Shown: positions 45,692 to 55,713 of the stretch, one piece after another
How the letters are laid out: the number at the start of each line of letters is the position of its first letter
How positions within the stretch are numbered: the first letter of the stretch is position 1
Assembly: GCA_030065235.1 (NCBI GenBank)
Contig: JASJDC010000004.1
Location: 94,846-158,845, forward strand
Reading direction: 5' to 3'
DNA from: Alphaproteobacteria bacterium
Lineage (GTDB): Bacteria > Pseudomonadota > Alphaproteobacteria > UBA8366 > Aestuariispiraceae
Length of the DNA stretch: 64,000 nucleotides
Notes under the pieces: model-generated
Told to the model about the DNA's origin: nothing
What the model saw: the letters and a program-made list of their open reading frames with translations, nothing else
Databases searched by the model: none
Position numbers and translations under genes: made by a program

Positions 45692-46546
45692 ATGGCGCTG
45701 ATTGATCATATCCATGTCTGCAACAACGCCGAACTGACCGGCCTCACACCCTTCGTCTGTGACGGCGATACAGTCGGCTATGTCCCGCCCGACCGAGCGG
45801 CGGATCTGGCCAGGCGCTACGATATCTTTGTCCAGCAGGACGGCGTGTTCCAATTCCGCGCCGGTCTGGACAATACCGAAGAACGCAGCGTCGCCTTGTC
45901 CCCGGTCATCGACGATCTCGCCGCGACTGGCGCGATACCGGCCTTTCGGAGGGAGCTTTACCGCGCGGCGCGCTCCTGGGACGCGCCAACCCGGTTTGTC
46001 TATGACCGATCCGCCGCGCCCTTTTTCGGGCTGCGCAGTTATGGCGTTCACATCAACGGCTTTATCCGTCGTGCGGATGGGCTGCATCTTTGGATAGCGC
46101 GCCGGGCCGCCGACCGCCGGTTTCCGAACATGCTCGACAATACGGTCGCAGGCGGCCAGCCGGCGGACCTGACGCTCTTGCAGAATGTCGTCAAGGAATG
46201 CGCCGAAGAGGCGAATATCCCCGACGATCTGGCCCGCACCGCTCAGCCGGTGAGCTGTATCAGCTACGCGCACGCCGCCGAGTCCGACGTCAAACCGGAT
46301 TGTATGTTTTGCTACGACATCGAACTGCCGGAGAGCTTCACGCCGGAAAACACCGACGGCGAGGTGGCCGAATTCATGCTTTGGCCGGCGCGCGCCGTGT
46401 TGGACCGGGTCCGCGAGACGATGGATTTCAAGTTCAATTGCAGCCTCGTTCTCATCGATTTCTTCCTCCGCCACGGCGTTATCGATCCCGATACCGAACC
46501 GGACTATCAGCGCCTCGTCACGGGACTGCGGCGGGGGCCGGCCTAA
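45692..46546 (+). CDS. Nudix hydrolase with N-terminal DUF4743
   Basis: 284 residues. The N-terminal domain of about 110 residues (CNNAELTGLTPFVCDGDTVGYV) matches the DUF4743 domain found in yeast and plant Nudix proteins related to thiamine pyrophosphokinase fusions. The Nudix box is GGQPADLTLLQNVVKECAEEANI, with the core E-x-x-E-E present but the first conserved Glu replaced. FGLRSYGVHINGF and CYDIELPESFTPENTDGEVAEF follow family patterns. Probably hydrolyses a nucleoside or thiamine diphosphate derivative; unproven. Confidence 0.85.
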   Translation: MALIDHIHVCNNAELTGLTPFVCDGDTVGYVPPDRAADLARRYDIFVQQDGVFQFRAGLDNTEERSVALSPVIDDLAATGAIPAFRRELYRAARSWDAPTRFVYDRSAAPFFGLRSYGVHINGFIRRADGLHLWIARRAADRRFPNMLDNTVAGGQPADLTLLQNVVKECAEEANIPDDLARTAQPVSCISYAHAAESDVKPDCMFCYDIELPESFTPENTDGEVAEFMLWPARAVLDRVRETMDFKFNCSLVLIDFFLRHGVIDPDTEPDYQRLVTGLRRGPA

Positions 46547-46558
46547 AATAATCACGCT

Positions 46559-47470
46559 CTAGGCGCCCTCCCAATCGGGAAAACCCGCCATGGCGCGCAG
46601 CTCGGCGGGCGTCTTGCCTTGGTCGCGCAGGGCCCGCAGCGACAGGGCGCCCGTGCGTTTGGCGAGCCGCCGGCCGCCCTCATCCAATACCAGATCATGG
46701 TGATGATAGGCGGGTTGCGGCAGCCCCAGCAGCGATTGCAGCACGCGATGCACCTTCGTCGCCTCAAACAGGTCCGTGCCCCGCGTCACCAGACTGACGA
46801 ATTGCAGCGCGTCATCGACACAGACCGACAGGTGATAACTGGTCGGTACATCCTTGCGCGCCAGCACGATATCGCCAATGCCCGCCGGATCGAATTCGAC
46901 GCGCCCGGCTTCCGCATCGGAAAAGGATAGCGGGCCGGTCAGCGCCGCCGCCCGGTCGCTATGCAGGCGGATGGCATGCGGTTCGCCCGCATCGATCCGT
47001 TCCCGCGCCGCCTCCCACGGAATGCCTTTGCATAGGCCAGGATAGTGCGGCCCGTCCGGTCCATGCGGCGCGCTGGGCGCTTTGGCGATCTCAGCGGCGA
47101 TATCCTTCCGCGTGCAGAAGCACGGATAGGTCAGGTCCGCCTCTTCGAGCAGATGCAGGAATTTGTCATAGACCGGGAAACGGTCGGATTGGCGCAACAC
47201 CGGTTCCGGCCAGGTCAGACCGAGCCAAGCGAGATCGTCTCGGATTGCCTGCTCGAATTCCGGGCGGCTGCGTCCCGTATCGATATCCTCGATCCGCAAC
47301 AGGAACCGGCCGCCAAGGGCGCGCGCCTTCGCCGCCGCAAACAGCGCGCTTTTCGCGTGGCCGAGATGCAACAACCCGGTCGGGCTGGGCGCAAATCGGG
47401 TCACCGGCGCCGGAAACTGGTCCGGCCCCTCATCCCGTTGTTCCGCCGGCGCGCTATAGCTGATTTCCAT
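46559..47470 (-). CDS. gluQ: Glutamyl-Q tRNA(Asp) synthetase
   Basis: 303 residues. A truncated GluRS paralog lacking the anticodon-binding domain, attaching glutamate to queuosine-34 of tRNA(Asp). HIGH-type motif TRFAPSPTGLLHLGHAKSAL near residue 30, RIEDIDTGRSRPE, the zinc-site CFC with a later LC (PCFCTRKD, PGLCKG), VTRGTDLFEATKVH, and a degenerate KMSKS-type RRLAKRTGA. Length matches GluQRS. Convergent with the Nudix gene, 12 bp away. Confidence 0.95.
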   Translation of the reverse strand: MEISYSAPAEQRDEGPDQFPAPVTRFAPSPTGLLHLGHAKSALFAAAKARALGGRFLLRIEDIDTGRSRPEFEQAIRDDLAWLGLTWPEPVLRQSDRFPVYDKFLHLLEEADLTYPCFCTRKDIAAEIAKAPSAPHGPDGPHYPGLCKGIPWEAARERIDAGEPHAIRLHSDRAAALTGPLSFSDAEAGRVEFDPAGIGDIVLARKDVPTSYHLSVCVDDALQFVSLVTRGTDLFEATKVHRVLQSLLGLPQPAYHHHDLVLDEGGRRLAKRTGALSLRALRDQGKTPAELRAMAGFPDWEGA

Positions 47471-47534
47471 AAGCGCTGGCCTAGAGCGCGATCAGGCGAT
47501 AATCAAGCCGGGCGGAACCGGCATGGGCTGAGAC

Positions 47535-48194
47535 GTGAACCAGGACCAGATCAACCGGGCGCTCGACGCCGTCGCCACGACCGACACCGCCGTCGCTGAG
47601 GGGCTGGCCATGGTGGGCTATCCGGCGCCGCGCAACCGGCCTCCCGGCTTTCAGGCCTTGCTCGAGATCATCGCCAATCAGCAAATCTCGAAGAAAGCCG
47701 CCTCCGCGATCCTGGGGCGCCTGAGCGATCTGATGGAAGATCCGAGCGCGCGGGCCTTCGCCGCCCGCACCGACGCCGAGCTTCAAGCCGCCGGCCTATC
47801 GCGTCCGAAGATCGCCTATGCGCGCGGTGTCGCCGACGCCATCCTCAGCGGCGCATTGCCGATCGACCGCTTTCCCGAGATGCCCGATTCCGAGGTGCTG
47901 GAGTCGTTGATCGCCTTGAAGGGACTTGGCCGCTGGTCGGCGGAAATCTATTGCATGTTCAGCCTGGGCCGGCCGGATCTGTTTCCCGGCGAAGACATCG
48001 CCTTGCAGGAAGCGATGAAACGGTTGAAGGGTCTACCGGAACGGCCAAAGCCGAAACAGACGCGGGAACTGGCGTCGGCCTGGGCCCCGCACCGCACGGC
48101 CATGTCCGTGTTCTTGTGGAAATACTATCGCGGCGCGCCAGCCGAAATCGCGCGGGCCGAAATCGCGGCGAACCAAATCGCGACGAAGAGCTAG
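47535..48194 (+). CDS. DNA-3-methyladenine glycosylase II-type (HhH-GPD)
   Basis: 219 residues from a GTG at 47535. Base-excision repair glycosylase of the AlkA/HhH-GPD superfamily: LLEIIANQQISKKAASAILGRL, the helix-hairpin-helix LIALKGLGRWSAEIYCMFSLGR and the catalytic Asp in FPGEDIALQEAMKRL, followed by WAPHRTAMSVFLWKYYRG. It lacks the N-terminal domain of E. coli AlkA, as do many short alphaproteobacterial forms. The esterase gene follows after 10 bp. Confidence 0.92.
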   Translation: MNQDQINRALDAVATTDTAVAEGLAMVGYPAPRNRPPGFQALLEIIANQQISKKAASAILGRLSDLMEDPSARAFAARTDAELQAAGLSRPKIAYARGVADAILSGALPIDRFPEMPDSEVLESLIALKGLGRWSAEIYCMFSLGRPDLFPGEDIALQEAMKRLKGLPERPKPKQTRELASAWAPHRTAMSVFLWKYYRGAPAEIARAEIAANQIATKS

Positions 48195-48204
48195 GAGACG
48201 CGCC

Positions 48205-48867
48205 ATGTTCGAGATGTCCGGACCGGAACAAGGACCCGCCGCCGGCGGCCCGCCCAAACAGTTGGTGGTGCTGCTGCATGGCGTCGGGGCCGACGGCGCC
48301 GATCTGATCGCGCTCGCCCCGCATCTGGCGCAAGCGGCGCCCGAGGCGCATTTCATCTCGCCCGACGCGCCCTTCCCCTGTGATATGGCGCCCTACGGAA
48401 GGCAATGGTTCTCGCTGCAGGACCGCGACCCGGCGGTCATGCTGTCGGGCGTGCGGATGTCGGCGCCGCATCTCGACGGTTTCCTCGACGCCCAGATCGC
48501 GCGGTTCGGACTGCAAGCCTCGGACGTGGCGCTGGTCGGGTTCAGCCAGGGAACGATGATGAGCCTGCATGTCGCGCCGCGCCGGCCGGAACCGCTCGCC
48601 GGGGTGATCGGATTCTCCGGCGCGCTGCTGGCGCCGGATCTACTGGCGGAAGAAGCCGTGAGCAAATCGCCGATGCTGCTGATCCATGGCGACGCCGACG
48701 AGATCGTCCCGGTCCAGGCGACGCCGGCCGCCGCCTCGGCGCTGCAGGATGTGGGTTTCGACGTCGAGACGCTGATCGCGCCGGGCGTGCCGCATGGGAT
48801 TGATCCGACGGGCCTCAACCGAGCCAAGGCGTTCCTAGGCGGCCTATTCGGCGACGCCGAAACCTGA
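48205..48867 (+). CDS. Phospholipase/carboxylesterase family hydrolase
   Basis: 220-residue cytoplasmic alpha/beta hydrolase of the acyl-protein-thioesterase/carboxylesterase (YpfH-type) family. LLHGVGADGADLIALAPHL with the oxyanion region, the nucleophile in GFSQGTMMSLH near residue 113, IHGDADEIVPVQ with the Asp, and VPHGIDPTGL with the His. The natural ester substrate is unknown. Close behind the glycosylase gene, so likely co-transcribed. Confidence 0.9.
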   Translation: MFEMSGPEQGPAAGGPPKQLVVLLHGVGADGADLIALAPHLAQAAPEAHFISPDAPFPCDMAPYGRQWFSLQDRDPAVMLSGVRMSAPHLDGFLDAQIARFGLQASDVALVGFSQGTMMSLHVAPRRPEPLAGVIGFSGALLAPDLLAEEAVSKSPMLLIHGDADEIVPVQATPAAASALQDVGFDVETLIAPGVPHGIDPTGLNRAKAFLGGLFGDAET

Positions 48868-49025
48868 CAAACGCAGCCCGCAACCGCGCGCTGTTCAAGA
48901 TAATCTTACAGAATGGTGATATTTCGTCGCGCTTTACGTGACCCGCTTGTCCCGCGTTCCTGAATCCGTGTAAGCACTAATCAACCTTGGCAAGGGCGAG
49001 CCCCCACGGGAACAGGAGTTCCGAA

Positions 49026-49589
49026 GTGGTGTCTATGGCCTTACAGAATTGTCCGGCGTTGGTCTTGAACGCCGACTTCAGACCGCTGAGTTATTATCCG
49101 CTCTCGCTGTGGAGTTGGCAGGATGCGGTGAAAGCGGTGATCGCCGACAGAGTCGCGGTGCTCTCGGAATACGAGCACGCCATCCGCAGTCCCAGCTTCT
49201 CGATGCTGCTGCCCAGCGTCATCGCCCTGCGGGACTATATTCGGCCGTCCCGCACGCCGGCCTTCACCCGGTTCAATGTTTTCCTGCGCGACAAGCTCGA
49301 ATGCCAATATTGCGGAAACGGCTTTCCCGCGCCGGATCTGACCTTCGACCATGTAACGCCGCGCAGCCAAGGCGGCCGCACGACCTGGGAGAATGTCGTG
49401 ACCGCTTGCTCGCCCTGCAATCTGCGCAAAGGCGGCCGCACGCCGAAACAGGCGAACATGCCGCTGCGCAACCGCGCGGTGCAACCGACGACCTATCTGC
49501 TCCAGGATCACGGCCGGTCCTTTCCGCCCAACTTCCTGCATGAGAGCTGGAGCGACTATCTCTACTGGGACACCGAGCTGGAGCGCTAA
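49026..49589 (+). CDS. HNH endonuclease family protein
   Basis: 187 residues from a GTG at 49026, seven bases after AGGAG; an ATG at 49035 (MALQNCPALVLNADFRPLSY) is the other choice. The C-terminal HNH domain has the zinc pair CQYCG, TFDHVTPRSQGG with the catalytic His, ENVVTACSPCN and NLRKGGRTP. The conserved N-terminal domain (YYPLSLWSWQDAVKAV) is typical of a very widespread housekeeping HNH protein of alphaproteobacteria and cyanobacteria; its role is not established. No modification or restriction partner is present. Confidence 0.9.
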   Translation: MVSMALQNCPALVLNADFRPLSYYPLSLWSWQDAVKAVIADRVAVLSEYEHAIRSPSFSMLLPSVIALRDYIRPSRTPAFTRFNVFLRDKLECQYCGNGFPAPDLTFDHVTPRSQGGRTTWENVVTACSPCNLRKGGRTPKQANMPLRNRAVQPTTYLLQDHGRSFPPNFLHESWSDYLYWDTELER

Positions 49590-49966
49590 TCGCGAGACCT
49601 ATCGGCCTGCAGCCGCCGGATCTGGGCCTCCGCCGCCTTGATGGCGATCACCCGGAATTGCAGAGGGTCGGAATTAAGCTTGGCGACAACCTCGGACCGC
49701 CAGGCCTCCACCATTTTACTCAAGAGCCGGTCGGACGCTTGAAGAGCGGCGAGGCGGCCGGCGGCGTCCGCCAGAAGATCGAAACTCGCCTCTGGGTTGT
49801 CGGGCTCCATATCGGCGGCCAGGTCGGCCAAGGCCGCCAATCCGGTCAGCGCTATAGAGGCCGTCCAGGCGGGGTTCGAATTGGCCCGTTCAAGCCGGAT
49901 GACGGTCCGGTCGAACCGACCCTGCGGCGTGACGCGCTGACCGAGCGCTGGATCGCCTGAAGCCAT
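49586..49966 (-). CDS. Hypothetical helical protein
   Basis: 126 residues, predominantly helical (IALTGLAALADLAADM, ASFDLLADAAGRLAALQASDRLL), ending in a short basic segment. No motif or membrane segment recognised. Its last four bases overlap the end of the convergent HNH gene. May belong to the yqaA-dsbB-coq7 minus-strand run, 57 bp after coq7. Confidence 0.5.
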   Translation of the reverse strand: MASGDPALGQRVTPQGRFDRTVIRLERANSNPAWTASIALTGLAALADLAADMEPDNPEASFDLLADAAGRLAALQASDRLLSKMVEAWRSEVVAKLNSDPLQFRVIAIKAAEAQIRRLQADRSRD

Positions 49967-50023
49967 GACCGCCCCAAATGCTGCTGCGACGGTGGTCAGG
50001 TTGAATGGATTCGGCGCCGGCGG

Positions 50024-50599
50024 CTAGACGCGTTCGGAGAGCCAGATCGCGAGGCGTGAGGCCGATTTGATCGCCTGGCGCAGAACCGGATAGGCGGGCG
50101 CTTGTTCGGCGCCGCTCTCCAGGCCGATATCCCGATGCTCCGCTTCTTCGCGCCGGAACTCCTCGATCGTCTCGCGCAGGTCCGCCTCGTCATCACCCAA
50201 CGCATCCCGCTGGGCGGCGTAATGTTCGTCGATCACCTCTTCGACCGCGACGGTGCAGGCCATGGCGCCGCGTTCGCCCAAAAGCGCGGTCCCCGCGCCC
50301 AGCGCATAGCCGGCCGCGTGCCAAATCGGCGTCAGTACGGTCGGCCGCACCCGGCGGTCGGCGAGAATCTCATTGAACGTATCGAGATGCCGCTGTTCCT
50401 GCTCGGCCATGTGGCGAATCACCGGCGCGCTCTCGGATCGGCCCAGCACCGCCAACTGGCCGGCATAGATGCGGGCCGCGCCGTATTCGCCTGCCTGATC
50501 GACCCGGATCATCCGCTCGACGGCGGGACGCGGACGCGGGTCGCCCGGCAGATAGCGCGGTCCGCTCTTCTCGGCCTGTTTCGATGTCGGCTCGGTCAT
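50024..50599 (-). CDS. coq7: Demethoxyubiquinone hydroxylase (Coq7/CAT5)
   Basis: 191 residues. Di-iron hydroxylase of the penultimate ubiquinone step. Iron ligands appear in the expected order: the Glu of VDQAGEYGA, MAEQEQRHLDTF, VEEVIDEHYA and REEAEHRDIG. The first 25 residues are polar. It overlaps the end of dsbB by 4 bp (ATGA), so translation is coupled. Use of Coq7 rather than UbiF is usual for alphaproteobacteria. Confidence 0.95.
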   Translation of the reverse strand: MTEPTSKQAEKSGPRYLPGDPRPRPAVERMIRVDQAGEYGAARIYAGQLAVLGRSESAPVIRHMAEQEQRHLDTFNEILADRRVRPTVLTPIWHAAGYALGAGTALLGERGAMACTVAVEEVIDEHYAAQRDALGDDEADLRETIEEFRREEAEHRDIGLESGAEQAPAYPVLRQAIKSASRLAIWLSERV

Positions 50600-51096
50600 G
50601 ATCCTCGTTTCGCAAAGACAGCGGCGACCCCAGCGGCAGCCGCCAATGACAGAACCATATTATAGCCCGCCATCGAAATCCCGAACAGAGACCAGGCCAC
50701 GTCGTCGCAGCGGATGACCGGGGCGGCCATGATCGCCGCCCGCAGCGCGTCGATATCGGTCGTATCGAAGCCGCCGCCGGAGCAGGCGCTGGGCCCCGCC
50801 CACCATTGCCGCTCCACACCGACATGGAACCCGGCCAGACCTGCGCCGCCCAGCAGCGTGAGGCCGACAGTGGCAAGGCCAACCGCCATCAGGCCGGGTC
50901 GGGCGCGCAGATAATAGACGACGCCCGCCAATCCCATCGCCAGCCACCAGACCAGCCTTTGGTACTCGCACAAGGCGCAGGGCAAGACGCCCAGGACATG
51001 TTCAAAGAAATAGGCGGTTCCCAAGACCAGGGCGCTGAACGCCACGATCCAGATCGGGGCCTGCTTCAGGGTGGGCGGAAACGTGTTGAGGATCAT
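50596..51096 (-). CDS. dsbB: Disulfide bond formation protein DsbB
   Basis: 166-residue inner-membrane protein with four helices that reoxidises DsbA using ubiquinone. First redox pair in PCALCEYQRLVWW near residue 40, second pair formed by Cys104 and Cys128 (GPSACSGGG, VIRCDDVAWSLFG). Overlap with coq7 (ubiquinone synthesis) is a sensible functional pairing, since DsbB passes electrons to ubiquinone. Confidence 0.94.
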   Translation of the reverse strand: MILNTFPPTLKQAPIWIVAFSALVLGTAYFFEHVLGVLPCALCEYQRLVWWLAMGLAGVVYYLRARPGLMAVGLATVGLTLLGGAGLAGFHVGVERQWWAGPSACSGGGFDTTDIDALRAAIMAAPVIRCDDVAWSLFGISMAGYNMVLSLAAAAGVAAVFAKRGS

Positions 51097-51103
51097 GGGG
51101 GAG

Positions 51104-51721
51104 CTATAGCGCGGCGCGGAGCGCGATGAAACCGCCGACCAGCAGCAGGAAGAACAGCGTCGTCATCAGACCGAACCGCTCTTCGATCAGTGTTCGGATC
51201 GGCCCGCCGAAACGCCACAACAGGGTTGAGACAATGAAGAAACGCGCCCCGCGTCCGAAGAAAGACGCGATCATGAAGATCAGGAAATCGAGCCCCATCG
51301 CGCCGGCCGAGACCGTGACGATCTTGTAGGGCAGCGGGGTGAAGGCGCCGCCCAGCACGATCAGCCAGCCATAATCGTCAAACGACCCGCGCGCCTGCTC
51401 CAGGGCCCCGGCATGGCCATAAAGATCGAACAGCGGCTGGCCGACCAGATCGAACAGGCCATAGCCGATCAGATACCCTCCGGCGCCGCCGATTACGCTG
51501 GCCGCCGTGCAGATCGTCGCGATCCTTAGGAAACGCTCGCGCCGCGCCAACACCATCGGGATCAACATCACGTCCGGCGGGATTGGGAAAAAGATGCTCT
51601 CGATGGCGGAGATGAAAGCCAGCCAAGCCTCGGCCGCCTTGTGCGCCGCCAGGCTCATGGTCCAGTCATACAACCCGCGCAACCAGGCCAGTGTCGCCGC
51701 AACCGGTCGAACCATTTCCAT
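51104..51721 (-). CDS. YqaA family (DedA/SNARE-associated) membrane protein
   Basis: 205 residues with about four hydrophobic helices. SAIESIFFPIPPDVMLIPMVL and GGAFTPLPYKIVTVSAGAMG are the re-entrant-loop motifs of the DedA/VTT superfamily, YqaA branch. Relatives act in membrane homeostasis and some are lipid scramblases or transporters of undecaprenyl phosphate; the specific role of YqaA is open. Seven bp separate it from dsbB, so it heads the yqaA-dsbB-coq7 operon. Met3 is an alternative start. Confidence 0.88.
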   Translation of the reverse strand: MEMVRPVAATLAWLRGLYDWTMSLAAHKAAEAWLAFISAIESIFFPIPPDVMLIPMVLARRERFLRIATICTAASVIGGAGGYLIGYGLFDLVGQPLFDLYGHAGALEQARGSFDDYGWLIVLGGAFTPLPYKIVTVSAGAMGLDFLIFMIASFFGRGARFFIVSTLLWRFGGPIRTLIEERFGLMTTLFFLLLVGGFIALRAAL

Positions 51722-51774
51722 CGCCTCACACGCGCGCCGAGCGAGGCCCGGTCAACAAGACGGTCAAGAAGATC

Positions 51775-51794
51775 GCGCCGGGCGATCCCGGCGC
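51775..51794. repeat. Perfect hairpin upstream of yqaA
   Basis: GCGCCGGG-CGAT-CCCGGCGC, eight-base arms and a tetraloop. It has no T-run on either side, so it is a weak terminator candidate at most; it might be part of the yqaA 5' leader. Confidence 0.4.
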
Positions 51795-51843
51795 GGCGTT
51801 CTGTTATCGGTTTCGAGAGGACGGCGCCAGCCTTAAGCGGCCC

Positions 51844-51857
51844 GTTGGTTAACCAAC
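51844..51857. promoter_or_regulatory. 14-bp perfect palindrome, possible operator
   Basis: GTTGGTTAACCAAC, about 120 bp upstream of yqaA and 60 bp past the end of the DUF gene at 51917. An AT-centred palindrome in GC-rich intergenic DNA suggests a dimeric-regulator site; the regulator is unknown. Confidence 0.35.
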
Positions 51858-51907
51858 CGCGATCCGGTCAGCCGTATCGGCCCGGCAAAAGACCGGAGCC
51901 GGCGTGA

Positions 51908-53593
<1,686 letters not shown>

Positions 53594-53663
53594 GCAGCCG
53601 CAGGCGGGCGGCGTTTTCGGGGGCGGGCGCCCGCGCCGACCGGATCGGACGAGGATCGCCGCG

Positions 53664-55418
53664 ATGCCTCCGGAACACGGATCGTCGGATCTGACGGCGG
53701 CGCAGACAGCGCTCGACCGCGGTGAGGTCGCCGCGGCGGTCGCCGCGCTCAACGCGCTGCTTTCCGAACAGCCGGACCATGTCGAGGGCTTGACCCTCAT
53801 GGCCCAATGCGCCCACCGCACCGGCCATGATGGGCCCGCCGTCGGCTTGCTGGAACGGGCGGCGGCTGTAGCGCCGGAGCGCGCCGATATCCGCTTTTCC
53901 CTCGGCGCAATCCTCTCGGCGCTTGGCCGAAAGCAGGAAGCCCGAGACCAGTTGGCGCGCGCGGTCGGTCTGCAACCCGATCTAGCGGAAGCCTGGGTGG
54001 CTCTGGGCAATATCGATCGCGCAGCGGGCGCGCTCGAGCAGGCGGCGCAGGCCTATGAACAGGCCCTGCGCCACCGCCCGGAACTGATCGAAGTCGAGAC
54101 GAATCTGGGGGTGATTCGGCAGGCCCAGACCCGGCATGACGAAGCGCTGCGCCGCCATCGTTCCGCGCTGGCGGCAAAGCCGGATTTCGCCCTGGCTGCG
54201 CATAACCTTTTGATGGGGATGCATTACAGCGACGCCTTCTCCGCCGCTGAGATCTCCCAGGCGCATTTCGATTGGGCGAAGCGAAGGGCGGATCCGCTAA
54301 CAGCGGCGGCGCCTCCGATCCCGTCGAGGCCAGCGGACAACGCGCGTCTGAGGATCGGCTATGTGTCCCCGGATTTCCGCAATCATCCGGTCGGCCGCTT
54401 TGTCGCGCCCTTGATCGAGCAGCATGACGCCAGCGCATTCCGCGTTTTTTGCTACGCGACCGGCCGTCATGACGACGCTGTCACGCGCCGAATCCGCAGG
54501 GCCGCGTCGGACTGGATCGAGGCGGCGATCATGAGCGACGACGCGCTTGCGGCGCGCATCCGCGCCGACCGGATCGATCTGTTGATTGACCTGGCCGGCC
54601 ACACGGCCGGCGCGCGTCTGCTCTGCTTCGCGCGGCGGCCGGCGCCGGTTCAGGCGAGCTGGCTGGGCTATCCGAACACGACCGGCCTGACGGCGATGGA
54701 TTACCGGATCAGCGACGCTATCGCGGACCCGGACGACCGCGAGACAGAAGCGCTCTGTTCCGAGACGCTGGTGCGCCTGGAAGGCGGTTTCCTCTGTTAC
54801 GAGCCGCCGGTCCCAGCCCCGAGCCCTGGCCCCGCGCCCGCCGCACGGCCGGACCGCCCAGTCACATTCGGATCGTTCAACAATCTCGCCAAGCTCAATC
54901 CCAGCGTGATCGCGCTTTGGTCCCGGACCCTCGCCGCGACGCCGGGCAGCCGGTTGCTGCTGAAGGCGCAGTCGCTGAACGATCCGGCGACCGTTGCTTC
55001 GATTCGGGCGGATTTCGCAGCGTATGGCGTGGCGCCGGATCGGTTGGATCTGATGGGCGCGAGCGACACACTCGAAGAGCATTTCGCGCGTTATGGGCTG
55101 ATCGACGTCGCCTTGGACACCTTCCCCTATAACGGGACCACAACGACCTTCGATGCGTTGTGGGCGGGCCGGCCCGTCGTCGCCCTGGCGGGCGACCGGC
55201 ATGCGGCCCGGGTCGGCCAGAGCATTCTGACCCATCTTGGCCGCGCCGACTGGATCGCGCAGTCGGCCGACGACTATGTCGCCATCGCAAGCCGGCTGGC
55301 CGCCGGCGCAGAAGCCTTCGATCCGCAGGACTTGCTGAGATCGCCGTATGGCGACGCGGCGGGATTCGCCAGAAAGATGGAGGCCGCCTATCGAGAGATG
55401 ATCGCCAGTTCGGCATGA
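53664..55418 (+). CDS. TPR and O-GlcNAc-transferase-like (GT41) protein
   Basis: 584 residues from the ATG at 53664 (GAGGAT site upstream); an ORF extension into the end of mdh is rejected. TPR repeats about residues 5-180 (two or more units with the ALxxxGxxxEAxxxxxxAL pattern). Then a GT41 catalytic region: RIGYVSPDFRNHPVGRF, LIDLAGHTAGARLLCFARRPAPVQ, SWLGYPNTTGLTAMDYRISD, FGSFNNLAKLNP and DTFPYNGTTTTFDALWAG. This is the bacterial family related to eukaryotic OGT/SPINDLY, which transfers a sugar to protein Ser/Thr. Donor and targets are unknown. It lies between mdh and sucC, where it is not usual. Confidence 0.9.
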   Translation: MPPEHGSSDLTAAQTALDRGEVAAAVAALNALLSEQPDHVEGLTLMAQCAHRTGHDGPAVGLLERAAAVAPERADIRFSLGAILSALGRKQEARDQLARAVGLQPDLAEAWVALGNIDRAAGALEQAAQAYEQALRHRPELIEVETNLGVIRQAQTRHDEALRRHRSALAAKPDFALAAHNLLMGMHYSDAFSAAEISQAHFDWAKRRADPLTAAAPPIPSRPADNARLRIGYVSPDFRNHPVGRFVAPLIEQHDASAFRVFCYATGRHDDAVTRRIRRAASDWIEAAIMSDDALAARIRADRIDLLIDLAGHTAGARLLCFARRPAPVQASWLGYPNTTGLTAMDYRISDAIADPDDRETEALCSETLVRLEGGFLCYEPPVPAPSPGPAPAARPDRPVTFGSFNNLAKLNPSVIALWSRTLAATPGSRLLLKAQSLNDPATVASIRADFAAYGVAPDRLDLMGASDTLEEHFARYGLIDVALDTFPYNGTTTTFDALWAGRPVVALAGDRHAARVGQSILTHLGRADWIAQSADDYVAIASRLAAGAEAFDPQDLLRSPYGDAAGFARKMEAAYREMIASSA

Positions 55419-55506
55419 CAGGCGCGAAATCGCCAGCGCCGCGGCGACCGGGCTTGGCGTGAGTTGCGCCCGCCGCGATCGCTGCTAAATTACCGGCGTC
55501 CAGGGT

Positions 55507-55556
55507 CGGCGCCTTCCCACGCGTCGAAGCCGGGACGAGGCGAGGGGAAGGCGCCG
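55507..55556. repeat. Long perfect inverted repeat in the sucC leader region
   Basis: GGCGCCTTCCC (55508-55518) and GGGAAGGCGCC (55545-55555) form an 11-12 bp stem around a 26-nt loop, about 160 bp before sucC. There is no T-run, so it is more likely a leader or processing structure than a terminator. Confidence 0.5.
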
Positions 55557-55713
55557 CAAGGGTCGAACGGAACAGCGCCGGGCGGCAGGCCGGGCCGCCT
55601 GATGGTTCTTCGACCCTGTGATAGGATCGCTTTCCTCTCCGCTTGAGTTTCTGGCGCGTATTTCAACGCCGCGGCCGCGCGCGCCGCGGGCAAAACGGAA
55701 AGACGAAGAGCAG

